Below, in pieces: positions 1-8,387 of a stretch of 64,000 bases of DNA. The notes beneath the pieces are model-generated. The model searched no databases. It saw only the letters and a list, made by a program, of their open reading frames with translations, and had not been told where the DNA came from. The DNA is from Paenibacillus thiaminolyticus (GTDB lineage Bacteria > Bacillota > Bacilli > Paenibacillales > Paenibacillaceae). Position numbers and translations under genes: made by a program. Each line of letters begins with the position of its first letter. Position 1 is the first letter of the stretch. Location: the NCBI RefSeq assembly GCF_007066085.1, contig NZ_CP041405.1:310001-374000 (forward strand), read 5' to 3'.

Positions 1-1040
1 TCATTACGTATAAGATTATGGCCTGGAATTCCTCGATCAGCTTCATTCTGATGAAGCTCATCTCGCTGTTCGTGCTCGTATGCGGCACATGGTATGTCAT
101 CAACGATCAGATGACGTACGGGGAATTCATTGCCTTCGTTATGTTGTCTAACGTATTTCTCGGCCCGATCAAACAGATCAATGCCGTCATCGAAATGTAT
201 CCGAAGGGGATCGCCGGCTTCAAGCGGTATCTCGAGCTATTGGAGACAGCTCCCGATATTGCTGACGCTCCCGATGCCCGTCCGATTGGCAAGCCGCAAG
301 GGAATATTCGCTACAGCGGCGTAAGCTTCGGATATGAGAACAAGGAGAAGATCTTGAACGGCATCGACTTGACCATTCGGGCGGGAGAGACCGTCGCGCT
401 CGTCGGCCCGTCCGGCGCTGGCAAGACGACGCTGTGCAGCCTGCTGCCGCGCTTCTATGAGATCGGCGAAGGCTCGATATCGATCGATGGGACAGATATC
501 CGGAAGATTACGCTCGAATCGCTCCGTTCTCATATCGGAATTGTGCAGCAGGACGTGTTCCTGTTCGACGGCACGATTCGGGAAAATATCTCGTACGGCA
601 AGCTTGGCGCAAGTGAGGAAGAAATATGGGAGGCCGCGCGGAAGGCTCAGCTGGAGGATCTGATTTTGTCTTTGGAGGAAGGAATGGATACGCTCATCGG
701 CGAACGCGGCGTCAAGCTGTCGGGCGGTCAGAAGCAGCGCTTGTCGATTGCCCGCATGTTCCTCAAGAACCCGGCAATCCTCATCCTGGATGAAGCGACC
801 TCGGCGCTGGATACGGAGACCGAGGCGGCGATTCAGGAGGCGCTGGCCGCGCTCTCGCAGGGAAGGACGACGCTTGTCATCGCGCATCGGCTGGCCACAA
901 TCAAGAATGCCGATCGGATCGTCGTCGTCACCGAGCAAGGCATTACGGAGCAAGGGAAGCATGATGAACTATTGGCGGCCCAGGGCATCTACTACCGGCT
1001 GCATCAGGCTCAGTTCGGCGTTGGCATGATGATTTCATAA
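1..1040 (+). CDS. ABC exporter subunit, C-terminal part (membrane end plus ATPase)
   Basis: The frame is open from base 3 without a start, so the N-terminal membrane part lies before the window; about 345 residues are visible. The first 60 or so contain hydrophobic helices typical of the last membrane segments of a type IV (MsbA/LmrA-like) exporter. The rest is a complete ATPase domain: Walker A GPSGAGKT, Q-loop VQQD, signature LSGGQKQR, Walker B ILILDEATSALD and H-loop IAHRL. Permease and ATPase are therefore fused, as in half-transporters that dimerise in the cytoplasmic membrane. The substrate (drug, lipid or peptide) cannot be read from this fragment. No T-rich terminator follows. Confidence 0.93.
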   Translation, partial: ITYKIMAWNSSISFILMKLISLFVLVCGTWYVINDQMTYGEFIAFVMLSNVFLGPIKQINAVIEMYPKGIAGFKRYLELLETAPDIADAPDARPIGKPQGNIRYSGVSFGYENKEKILNGIDLTIRAGETVALVGPSGAGKTTLCSLLPRFYEIGEGSISIDGTDIRKITLESLRSHIGIVQQDVFLFDGTIRENISYGKLGASEEEIWEAARKAQLEDLILSLEEGMDTLIGERGVKLSGGQKQRLSIARMFLKNPAILILDEATSALDTETEAAIQEALAALSQGRTTLVIAHRLATIKNADRIVVVTEQGITEQGKHDELLAAQGIYYRLHQAQFGVGMMIS

Positions 1041-1133
1041 ATTTTGTAGAGGCTGTTCCCACAGTCCGCTTTGATCACTAAATGATAGAGGAAGTATGTT
1101 GAAGCCGGCTTTTATGAACACGTATTTCTCGAG

Positions 1134-1148
1134 TTCTATAGTATAGAA
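1134..1148. promoter_or_regulatory. Perfect 15-bp palindrome before the FecE-like gene
   Basis: TTCTATA-G-TATAGAA is a perfect inverted repeat with a single central base, ending 24 bases before the ATG at 1173. Its position fits an operator overlapping the promoter region. The regulator is unknown. It does not resemble the classic Fur 19-mer, so iron control should not be assumed from it. Confidence 0.4.
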
Positions 1149-1172
1149 TACCGGAGCGAAGGGAGCAGGACG

Positions 1173-2012
1173 ATGATGAAGGAACGGCTTCAGACACAGA
1201 AGCTCGACATTGGTTACAGCGAGAGGGCGATTGTGCAAAATTTGAATCTGTCCATTCCGCACGGCAAAATAACGGCCCTCGTCGGAGCGAACGGCTCCGG
1301 GAAATCCACGATTCTGAAAGCGATGGCCCGCCTTATGCGGCCCAGTTCGGGGGGCGTGTTGCTTGACGGCCGATCGATTCACTCCATGTCGACGAAGGAG
1401 GTGGCGAAGCAGCTTGCCATCCTGCCTCAGAATCCGTCGGCCCCGGACGGTCTGACCGTCGCCGAGCTGGTCGGATACGGCCGCTTCCCGCATCAGAAGG
1501 GATTCGGCTCGTTGTCGGCGGAGGATCGGGATACCGTCGCTTGGGCGATTACAATGACGGGCATGAACGCCTTCCGCGACCGGCCCGTCGATCAACTGTC
1601 CGGAGGCCAGCGCCAGCGTGCCTGGATTGCGATGGCGCTGGCCCAGCAGACGGACATTCTGTTCCTTGACGAGCCCACGACCTTTCTCGACATGGCCCAT
1701 CAGCTGGAAGTGCTCCAACTGCTGCACAAGCTGAATCGGGAAGAAAGCCGCACCATCGTCATGGTCGTCCACGATTTGAATCATGCCTCCCGCTATGCCC
1801 AGCATATGGTCGCGATCAAAGCGGGTACGGTCGTCGGCGAGGGAACGCCGGCAGAAGTGATGACACCGCAGGTGCTGCGGGAGGTCTTCGGCATCGAGGC
1901 CGATATCGTGGCCGATCCGAGGACTGGCGTTCCGCTCTGCTTGCCTTATGAATTGGCGGGCTGCGCGGCTGCAGAGACCGATGCCGTGGAGCGAAGCCTT
2001 GACACCGCATGA
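1173..2012 (+). CDS. Iron-siderophore/cobalamin-type ABC transporter ATPase (FecE/FhuC-like)
   Basis: A 279-residue ATPase for a FecCD-type importer of ferric siderophores, haem or vitamin B12, acting on the inner face of the membrane. Visible motifs are Walker A GANGSGKS near residue 39, signature LSGGQRQR, Walker [13 protein letters not shown] and switch His in VVHDLNHA; the DLNHASRYA stretch is typical of the FepC/FhuC branch. The length matches the family (about 255-280). A GGAGCAGG ribosome site precedes ATG-ATG at 1173/1176. No permease or binding protein lies beside it, so it is either an orphan ATPase shared by several importers, as B. subtilis FhuC and YusV are known to be, or separated from its partners. 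Confidence 0.9.
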   Translation: MMKERLQTQKLDIGYSERAIVQNLNLSIPHGKITALVGANGSGKSTILKAMARLMRPSSGGVLLDGRSIHSMSTKEVAKQLAILPQNPSAPDGLTVAELVGYGRFPHQKGFGSLSAEDRDTVAWAITMTGMNAFRDRPVDQLSGGQRQRAWIAMALAQQTDILFLDEPTTFLDMAHQLEVLQLLHKLNREESRTIVMVVHDLNHASRYAQHMVAIKAGTVVGEGTPAEVMTPQVLREVFGIEADIVADPRTGVPLCLPYELAGCAAAETDAVERSLDTA

Positions 2013-2057
2013 GTAAAGAGGACGGCATGGATCAGAAGGGAAAGGGGGCACAAGGAA

Positions 2058-2100
2058 GGGGCTCTGCCATAAGTAGCTTTAGCTACAGGGAGGCAGCCCC
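2058..2100 (+). terminator. Nested stem-loop after the FecE-like gene
   Basis: GGGGCT (2058-2063) pairs with AGCCCC (2095-2100), and an inner GTAGC/GCTAC stem (2073-2086) lies in the loop. It starts 46 bases after the stop. No clear T tract follows, so termination is a guess. Confidence 0.35.
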
Positions 2101-2187
2101 GCCCATGATTCCGGCTCACAGCGAAGTGGATGAAAATACTGTAAAAGTGCAGTTTTTCTATATGTCGTGTTTTCCGTTGCCAGAAGT

Positions 2188-2315
2188 CCTGCAAAACTAC
2201 ATCAATTTGTGACTGTGCAATGGGCAAAAGACAAAAATCGATGGAAATAATGTAGTTTTGCAGGAAATTCATCAGGGAGGGGCTGAAATAGCATAAATTC
2301 CTGCACAAATGCAGG
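2188..2315. repeat. Extragenic palindromic element, copy 1
   Basis: CCTGCAAAACTACAT (2188-2202) and its exact reverse complement (2250-2264) flank a 47-base loop. A second small hairpin, CCTGCACAAATGCAGG (2300-2315), follows after AAATT. The same two-part arrangement recurs at 52332-52456. There is no open frame through it. It separates the FecE-like gene from the minus-strand operon and ends just before a 12-bp tandem array. Confidence 0.7.
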
Positions 2316-2339
2316 ATTGGCTGCCTCAACCATCTTCAG

Positions 2340-2475
2340 CTGCTCGTCCCGCCACTCATCCTGCTCTTCATCCTGCAACTGACCCCGCTACTGGTCCGCT
2401 ACTCATCCTGCAACTCATACTGCTACTGACCCCGCTACTCATCACGCTGCTCATCCCGCTGATGGCCCCGCCGTT
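2340..2475. repeat. Degenerate 12-bp tandem array
   Basis: About eleven units close to CTACTCATCCTG run head to tail with scattered substitutions and at least one 11-base unit, which breaks the 4-codon periodicity in any frame. The plus-strand reading is a meaningless P/L/T-rich string without a ribosome site. It lies beyond the 3' end of the AAA+ gene; from here to 2561 I see no gene. Confidence 0.7.
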
Positions 2476-2561
2476 CCCACATCTGCCTTATCAGTTGTCC
2501 CGTCTTGCCATGCGTCATACATCATTCAAGCCCGATGGGACAATCCATATTCGTTGATAAG

Positions 2562-3959
2562 TTAAATCCGCCGGCCGTAAGTGCGCAAATAATCCTCCAC
2601 GTCATTGTATGCCCCGGTCTGATTAGCGTATTTGACGTAGTTCTTCGCTTTGCGCAGCCATTCCAGCGTAGACGGGCGCGCGGTCTCCAGCAGCGCTTCG
2701 AAATCGGACATCCGAATCGGACGCTCCTGGCCGGATTCGAGAATTTCCCCGAGCACCCGCTCGGCTGCGCTCTCGCATAAATGCTCAATGTCCGCTCCGG
2801 AGAAAAATTCGGTCCGGTTCGCCAGCCGCACGGTGTCGATGTTCCCGATATAGCGGCCTTCCAGCTTCAAGCGGAACATGTGCTCCCGCGCTTCCTCGTC
2901 CGGAGGCGCGACAAAGACGAGCCGATCGAAGCGGCCGGGGCGCTTGAGCGCGTCATCTACGTCCCAAGGCATGTTCGTCGCGCCGATGACGAGCAGCTGA
3001 TCCGTGCTCGTATCGATGCCCTCCATCTCGGCCAGGAACGTGTCGATCATGCCGCGCATGCTGGACGAAGACTTCGAGCGGTTGAAGCCGACGGTATCGA
3101 TTTCGTCGAAAAACAGGATGCTCGGCTTATGCGCACGCGCGTTGTCGAATAAATCTCGCAAATTTTGCTCGCTGACGCCGATGTATTTGTCCAAAATGTC
3201 TGCAATATGAATAGGGAAGAACGCAGCCCGGCATTCGCCTGCGGTCGCCTTGGCCATAAACGTTTTGCCGCACCCCGGCGGGCCGTACAGAAGCACGCCT
3301 CCGCCTGCCTTTTTGCGGAATTTGGAGAACAGTCCCTGGTTCTGGAACGGACTGATAATACGCAGTTGGATCGTCTTCTTCAGTTCCTGCAAGCCGGCGA
3401 CATCCGCGAACGTCACTTTGTGAGGCGCGTCCGCTGGCGAAGCCGCCGCGGATTTTCCGCCATCCAGCACCTGCAGACCGATGCCCGAGCGGGCGAAGAC
3501 GGCCGCATGTCCGGCCTGAGCGGTTTCCCATTCCTCGTCCGCGACATCCTCAACTTCGATTTCCTCGTCATCTTCATCATCTGCCTCTTCGGAATCTGGC
3601 GCACTGCTTCCCATGCCAGTTCGGGACTGGGCGCCAGATTCGCTGCTTCCCATGCTAGTCCAGGACTCGGCGCGAGATTCTCTGCTTCCCGCGCCGGCCT
3701 CTCTGCCTGCGTTCCCGGCCGCAGCGTGCTGCTCTGCCGAACCGCCGCCATGCTGCAGCCGCGCAGTCGCTTCCGACAGCCCCGCCAGCAAGGCGGAGCG
3801 GAGCGCATCGTCGGCGCAGACGGCAAGCGCGGCGCTGTATTGCCCGATCGCGTCCACCCATTGTCCGCGTGCCGCGTATTCCGCTGCCAGCCAGTAGATC
3901 GCTTCGGCATCGTTCGGATGCTGCTGTGCCATGCGCAGTAAAAAAGATAGCCTGTCCAT
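2562..3959 (-). CDS. TPR-like / acidic linker / AAA+ ATPase (Vps4/katanin/Cdc48 type)
   Basis: A 465-residue protein. Residues about 1-65 form TPR-like helices (HPNDAEAIYWLAAEYAARGQW). Residues about 75-150 are a low-complexity linker with repeated MGSS blocks and a strongly acidic run (DSEEADDEDDEEIEVEDV). The AAA+ module from about 175 opens with VTFADVAGLQELK and carries Walker A GPPGCGKT, Walker B ILFFDEID, sensor-1 GATN and the second-region-of-homology arginines RPGRFDR; a helical tail ends LEWLRKAKNYVKYA. Such classic AAA rings remodel or unfold protein partners. No protease domain is present. The ATG at 3959 is preferred because AAGGAG sits nine bases before it. It is the last gene of a three-gene operon, 61 bases after the PH-repeat gene. 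A TPR-AAA+ order also occurs in EccA of type VII secretion, but no ESX genes are nearby. Confidence 0.85.
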   Translation of the reverse strand: MDRLSFLLRMAQQHPNDAEAIYWLAAEYAARGQWVDAIGQYSAALAVCADDALRSALLAGLSEATARLQHGGGSAEQHAAAGNAGREAGAGSRESRAESWTSMGSSESGAQSRTGMGSSAPDSEEADDEDDEEIEVEDVADEEWETAQAGHAAVFARSGIGLQVLDGGKSAAASPADAPHKVTFADVAGLQELKKTIQLRIISPFQNQGLFSKFRKKAGGGVLLYGPPGCGKTFMAKATAGECRAAFFPIHIADILDKYIGVSEQNLRDLFDNARAHKPSILFFDEIDTVGFNRSKSSSSMRGMIDTFLAEMEGIDTSTDQLLVIGATNMPWDVDDALKRPGRFDRLVFVAPPDEEAREHMFRLKLEGRYIGNIDTVRLANRTEFFSGADIEHLCESAAERVLGEILESGQERPIRMSDFEALLETARPSTLEWLRKAKNYVKYANQTGAYNDVEDYLRTYGRRI

Positions 3960-4020
3960 CCTCTTCATCTCCTTGCTTATGTTTCCTCATTATGATGTTC
4001 TATCGATATATCCTTCGCGA

Positions 4021-6006
4021 TTAGACAAAGCCGGCAGCTTCTGCCGAAATCCATGCCGGCAACCCTTTTTTCCAGCAGCGGGTACGTACCGGATCCAGTT
4101 GTCCCGTGTCTGCGGCCCATTTCAGTTCCGATTCGCTATGCACGCCGCGGAGCATTCCGCCTTCCGCCACAATCCAACGCTCCTCTTCCGTATTCCGCAC
4201 CGGAAGATTCCAGCGCGGCGCGTAGGAAGCGTCATAAGGGTAGCGCACCGGATTATCCGCCGCCGTCAGCGATGCCGCATACACTTGGAGATCGCTGAGC
4301 ATGGCGTGCAGCGAAGCGGCGTCTCCGCGGCGGAACATCTCTTCTTCGCCGACATAGAGCGATTTGTTGCGCACAGTGAATTGCAATTCAGGCAATCCGG
4401 CCAGAGGGAGAGCGGCTCGCGCCCGCTTGCAGTAAAGTGTATCGTTGCAAATGCTAATGGCCCGTCCCGTGATGGTCAATCCGTATTTCCACGGGGTTCC
4501 CGGTTCGGTCTTGCAGAACGCCAACAGCGGTTCCGTGCCGGGGATGCGGAAATGCTCACGGATAAGCTGATCTTTTTCTTCGTCCATATCGTAATCATTC
4601 AATTTGTCAAAAAAAGAATGCGCCCGGCAAACCGCTGCAATGAACTCAACATCCAGCAGAGGATAAGTATCGTCAGGGTAGACGGCAGCAATCGGAGCGT
4701 CAAGCCCGGCCAACTGGGGCAGTGCCTTAATTTTGTTCAGCATATCGAGCCATTCCGCTCCGCCGATCGGACTGCCGCTGACCGAATACGTTTCTTCGCC
4801 ATCCAGAACCAAATTTTCCTTTTTGGGCACAAACGCTAACTCGACTTGACGGAGCCGATGCCAAGGGATAAAAACGCAGCCTTCCGCGAGCCCCTTCCAA
4901 TACAGACCCTGATCAGTGAATACGACGCCATTCTTTCCTTTGCTGATAAGGGAAAAATCGAAATACGCCCAGACGGACCAGTCCGCGGGAAGCGGATAAT
5001 TTCTCATTACGCGTTCATTAATTTTCTCCGGCAATGCTTTCTTATAAATGGCATCGCCGCCGTACGGCTGCAAGACTCGCAGTATCGCCTGCCGCAGGGA
5101 TATCGCTTCTTCCGGGCGGTCTTCCGAACCAGGCGAATGCAGCGTCTCCGCATCTTGACGCACAGCGGCCAACTGCGCTAGCTCACCGATATCGGTGAAC
5201 AGGTCAATCCATTCCGCATGCTTGAGCGGATTGCCAAGCAAATTGATCTCGTTCCCGGACAAATGCAGCGTCGTATCATCGGAAGGCCCCCGGGCCGGGG
5301 GAGTGAATTGCCGCCAGGACAGGAAGTTTATCGTGATGACTCTCCAGTATATTCCCTCTTCGGTGAACGCGATCCCGCCCTTGCCTTTGCTGAAAATCGT
5401 GAAATCAAAAAAGGCGAGCACGGTCTCGTCCCGCGGGATATTGCACCTGACACGAACGGGGGCCAGCAAGTCATCGGGAATCGGGTGAAGATAGACTTTA
5501 TTCCGGTGATAAGTCTGGCAGACGCGAAGCAGCGCTTCATGCAGCGTCTCCTTGTCCTGCGCGTCGCTTCGCTCCTTCTCAAGCTCCGAAGCTTCCTGCG
5601 AAGCGAATTCGAGCGCCGTATCCCGCAGCCGGGTCACTAACGCTGCCAACTGCTCGCCGGGCATAGGCGAGGAGGACAGGCCGAGCTGGAGAATCGAATC
5701 GAGAACCAGGTTTTTCTTTTGAATTTCAATCGTTTTGAGTTTGGCGAATTTTATCCATGGGATGAAGGTTTTGGTCCATACTTCTTTGCAATAGAGCCCG
5801 CCTGCGCCGATGGCGATTCCGTCCTTGCCGTATCCGAAAATCGTGAAATCGTAAAAAGCGATCAACCGCTCATCAACCGGCACGGCGAATTTTTGCCTTA
5901 CTCTCGTGAGAATGTGATCGGGGATCTGTTCGGGATAACATTTATCCCCGTTATAAGGTGAACAAGCTTCTCTTAACGCTTGAATGAATGCTGTAGAATG
6001 CTCCAC
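4021..6006 (-). CDS. Protein with four PH-like modules and a C-terminal GYF_2-like domain, function unknown
   Basis: A 661-residue protein without signal peptide or membrane helix. Three clear copies of one module (about residues 1-130, 152-285, 300-440) share the pattern YxxxDKxY-xxIP-xxxxxRxxxxxP-xxExxxAFxDFTIFxxGKxGIAFTxxGIYWK-xxIPW. A fourth, diverged copy (about 450-580) keeps the IP/LLAF core and NDTLYCK. The pattern resembles bacterial PH-like domains (inference). The end (about 605-655) reads EERWIVAEGGMLRGVHSESEL...LVWKKG-like spacing and ...WISAEAAGF, which fits a GYF_2/DUF4339 peptide-binding domain. The likely start is GTG at 6006 with AAAGGAG about 12 bases upstream. It is the middle gene of the operon, 53 bases after the TPR gene. 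I know no family with this full architecture. Confidence 0.85.
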   Translation of the reverse strand: MEHSTAFIQALREACSPYNGDKCYPEQIPDHILTRVRQKFAVPVDERLIAFYDFTIFGYGKDGIAIGAGGLYCKEVWTKTFIPWIKFAKLKTIEIQKKNLVLDSILQLGLSSSPMPGEQLAALVTRLRDTALEFASQEASELEKERSDAQDKETLHEALLRVCQTYHRNKVYLHPIPDDLLAPVRVRCNIPRDETVLAFFDFTIFSKGKGGIAFTEEGIYWRVITINFLSWRQFTPPARGPSDDTTLHLSGNEINLLGNPLKHAEWIDLFTDIGELAQLAAVRQDAETLHSPGSEDRPEEAISLRQAILRVLQPYGGDAIYKKALPEKINERVMRNYPLPADWSVWAYFDFSLISKGKNGVVFTDQGLYWKGLAEGCVFIPWHRLRQVELAFVPKKENLVLDGEETYSVSGSPIGGAEWLDMLNKIKALPQLAGLDAPIAAVYPDDTYPLLDVEFIAAVCRAHSFFDKLNDYDMDEEKDQLIREHFRIPGTEPLLAFCKTEPGTPWKYGLTITGRAISICNDTLYCKRARAALPLAGLPELQFTVRNKSLYVGEEEMFRRGDAASLHAMLSDLQVYAASLTAADNPVRYPYDASYAPRWNLPVRNTEEERWIVAEGGMLRGVHSESELKWAADTGQLDPVRTRCWKKGLPAWISAEAAGFV

Positions 6007-6059
6007 AGATACTGCGACTCCTTTCCTGCTATCCTTGCATCGAATCTAGCAGACCTTTC

Positions 6060-7268
6060 TTATTTCCGTCTTGTAAACAATTGCCCGATAAGATAAAAAG
6101 GCGCGACAAGCACAAATAGCAAGATCCAGTACGGATAGTGGATCAAGCAGCGGTACAACCATCTTCGAACCGGAGTGGAATAGAGCTTAATCCGATTCAT
6201 CTGGGATAACGTGTCCAGCCAGGAATGAATATGGACGTTGCCCGGATATTCCGTGTCCAGCTTGCGGAAAAGCCGCTCAGCCGACAAATACTGTTTGTCG
6301 TCATACAGCAGCTTCCCATAGGTGACCTGCATCTCCAAGTCGCTGGGCTCCAGCTTCAAATAGGTTCGAAGTTCCTTCAATGGCCGGGCGCCGTAGTCAA
6401 GTTGAATCTGAGCAGCCAGCCTCCAATGATCAGCTTCTGCAGGATGTATCCGGCATATGGCCTTCCAATATTGTTTTTTGGCGTTGTAATATGTTTTGGC
6501 ATTTTGACGGTAGGCATCGATCGTTTGTTCCACCGTGAGCGCATCCGAGTAATTCGGATCCAGCATCAGCGCCAGCTCGCAATGAGATTGGGCGGAGCCC
6601 AAGTCGCCATACATCATGTAATGACAAGCAAGGCGAACATGAAGATTGGTATGCTCCGGATCGAGGAGGATGCCCTCCTTCAGATGTTCGAATTCCTTTT
6701 CCGGAATGCGCAGCGCTTCATAGCAGAGGGAGATCAGAAAATGCGATTCGGAATCGGGCTCCAGCCGGAGCGCCTCATGCAGCATCGCGATGGCCTTGTT
6801 CACTTGGGAGCCGTAATCCGGCCGGAACCTGTATCCGAACCGTTGGAAGGCCCGATCACGATCCAGGCCTTGATACCATGCTCTGGCCAGCCATTTTCGA
6901 TAATAAGGGGATTCCGGGTTCAACCCGACACATTGCTCGAAATAGTCCGCCGCCTGTCTGAAGTCACCTGACTCATAGCAAAGCATGCCCATCAGATCCA
7001 AGCCCGCTTCCGCGCCTGGATGAGCAGCAAGCAGCTCGCGCGCCGTATTCTCCGCTTCTCCATACCGCTCCATTCGGAGATAACATAATGACATCAGATA
7101 TAATGCACCTTCGTGCTGGGGAAAATAGCGCAGCATCTCGGCGGCGCTCGCTATCGCTTCCTCATGTCTGCCTGCATTCGTCAAATCGTCCGTTTTCAGG
7201 TATAACTGTTTCTCCAGCTCCCAATCATCATCCAATTGTATGGTTTCGCTTTCTGTTGTCTCGCTCAT
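6060..7268 (-). CDS. TPR protein with C-terminal membrane anchor
   Basis: A 402-residue protein. From about residue 20 to 350 it is built of TPR-type helix pairs (EALYLMSLCYLRMERYGEAENTA; PYYRKWLARAWYQGL; LHEALRLEPDSESHFLISLC). The C-terminus has one strong membrane segment (YWILLFVLVAPFYLIGQLF) followed by RRK, predicting a tail-anchored protein whose TPR scaffold faces the cytoplasm. The ribosome site AGGATGAGGA lies directly before ATG 7268. It is the first gene of the minus-strand operon with the PH-repeat and AAA+ genes. TPR scaffolds usually gather partner proteins; here the natural guess is that it brings the AAA+ protein to the membrane (inference). Confidence 0.87.
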   Translation of the reverse strand: MSETTESETIQLDDDWELEKQLYLKTDDLTNAGRHEEAIASAAEMLRYFPQHEGALYLMSLCYLRMERYGEAENTARELLAAHPGAEAGLDLMGMLCYESGDFRQAADYFEQCVGLNPESPYYRKWLARAWYQGLDRDRAFQRFGYRFRPDYGSQVNKAIAMLHEALRLEPDSESHFLISLCYEALRIPEKEFEHLKEGILLDPEHTNLHVRLACHYMMYGDLGSAQSHCELALMLDPNYSDALTVEQTIDAYRQNAKTYYNAKKQYWKAICRIHPAEADHWRLAAQIQLDYGARPLKELRTYLKLEPSDLEMQVTYGKLLYDDKQYLSAERLFRKLDTEYPGNVHIHSWLDTLSQMNRIKLYSTPVRRWLYRCLIHYPYWILLFVLVAPFYLIGQLFTRRK

Positions 7269-7580
7269 TCCTCATCCTTCTCCTGTCGGCATCGGTATGT
7301 ACTCCTATACGTCCTATACGCCCGGGTTCATGGCCCGCGCATCCTTGCAGACGGGTCCGTCTGGGCATACCTTACATCTTTCGGCAAAATATGCGGGGAT
7401 ACCTGCTTCCCGAATAAAGTTAGCGGACATCACCTCGTTTTTTTGCGGCGGGTTGAGATGTTTATCGACAGCAACGGTCATTAGAAACGCAAGATACCGG
7501 TCTTGATTTTTCCAAAAGGGATGGTAGACTTGATGTACTTTTGAAATGGGCAGGTTCAATCTGTATCCGGAGGTGTTCAT
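7269..7580. other. Divergent spacer between the TPR operon and the repair cluster
   Basis: A 312-base spacer. Seen: a compact hairpin CAGACG-GTCC-type near 7352-7367, and a possible plus-strand promoter TTGATT (7503-7508), 16 bases, TAGACT (7525-7530) before the methyltransferase. An open minus-strand frame (7314-7580) lacks a ribosome site and is not called. Confidence 0.4.
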
Positions 7581-8369
7581 TTGTACCCGAAGCTGGAAGA
7601 TCCAAGGAATCACCAGGAATGGCTTCCGCCGCACTCCTTCGCTTGGTACGCTCAAATCGCGGCCTTATCCGGCGCATATGCATATTCATGGAATTCGACG
7701 ATAACGGAGCCGAATGCCGAAGTTCGATTCGAGCAGGAAGTGAGAGAAATGGTCAGCGATCGCATCGTGCTTGACGTAGGCTGCGGCCACGGGGAATTCA
7801 CGGCGCAATGGGCTCCGAGCGTGAAGCGAATCATCGGCTTGGATGTGACGAGCGGCTTCATCGCGGCCGGAAGGGACCAGCCTCCGCCCAATGTCGCCTT
7901 CGTCACCGCCAATACGAAGGAACGGCTTCCGTTCGCGGACGGGGAATTCGATTGCGTCTATAATCGCAGAGGTCCGACCTCATGCTATCAGGATATTGCC
8001 CGAGTCATGAAGCCCGGCGGGCGCATTCTCGCGCTTCATCCGGGCGATCGGATGTCAATGGAGCTGCCACGTTTGTTCCCCGGATTTTTCGAGCCTTCCC
8101 CGGACGGAACACCTATACTGGATCGCCTTGCGCAGCGACTGGAGCAGGGAAGGCTGAAGCAGGTTGAGATCGAGACCGTCACCAGCGTTCAATATTTGCA
8201 TGAGCCGATGGATGTGATCCGCATTCGCTGCTTCGGACAATCGCCTGCGCTTATCGCGAAAATTATCGAGGAGTCTTTGTCCGGCATAGAAGCGATTTTC
8301 CGCCGCCATGCCATGGCTCAAGGCTTGCCGGCGACGTATGAACAATATCTAGTACGGGCCGTTAGCTAA
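7581..8369 (+). CDS. Class I SAM-dependent methyltransferase
   Basis: A 262-residue methyltransferase of unknown acceptor. Motif I is VLDVGCGHGEFTAQW (about residues 57-71), with the acidic residue of motif II in IIGLDVTSGFIAAG, and motif IV in FDCVYNRRGPTSCYQDIARVMKPGGR. The translation starts at TTG 7581 behind a good GGAGGTG (7569-7575). Downstream genes follow closely (an 18-base gap to the kinase), so it heads a plus-strand operon ending in two DNA glycosylase genes. The YNRRGP at motif IV is not a DPPY/NPPF motif, so it is unlikely to be a DNA-base methylase; a small-molecule or RNA target is more likely. Confidence 0.88.
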   Translation: MYPKLEDPRNHQEWLPPHSFAWYAQIAALSGAYAYSWNSTITEPNAEVRFEQEVREMVSDRIVLDVGCGHGEFTAQWAPSVKRIIGLDVTSGFIAAGRDQPPPNVAFVTANTKERLPFADGEFDCVYNRRGPTSCYQDIARVMKPGGRILALHPGDRMSMELPRLFPGFFEPSPDGTPILDRLAQRLEQGRLKQVEIETVTSVQYLHEPMDVIRIRCFGQSPALIAKIIEESLSGIEAIFRRHAMAQGLPATYEQYLVRAVS

Positions 8370-8387
8370 CGGCGGAAGGGATTGGAG

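Noticed and set aside
2309..2557. Plus-strand frame rich in P, L and T
   Set aside because: It is only the 12-bp tandem array read in frame; no ribosome site, and an 11-base unit breaks the repeat periodicity.
2562..3959. Reading the TPR-AAA+ gene as EccA of type VII secretion
   Set aside because: The domain order is similar, but no EssC/EccC, WXG100 or other ESX gene is near and the AAA+ motifs look closer to the katanin/Vps4 style.
7314..7580. Open minus-strand frame of 88 residues with a Cys-rich end (CKVCPDGPVC)
   Set aside because: No ribosome site before its ATG, and the start abuts the TTG of the plus-strand methyltransferase whose own ribosome site is good. It could be a decayed gene but cannot be supported.
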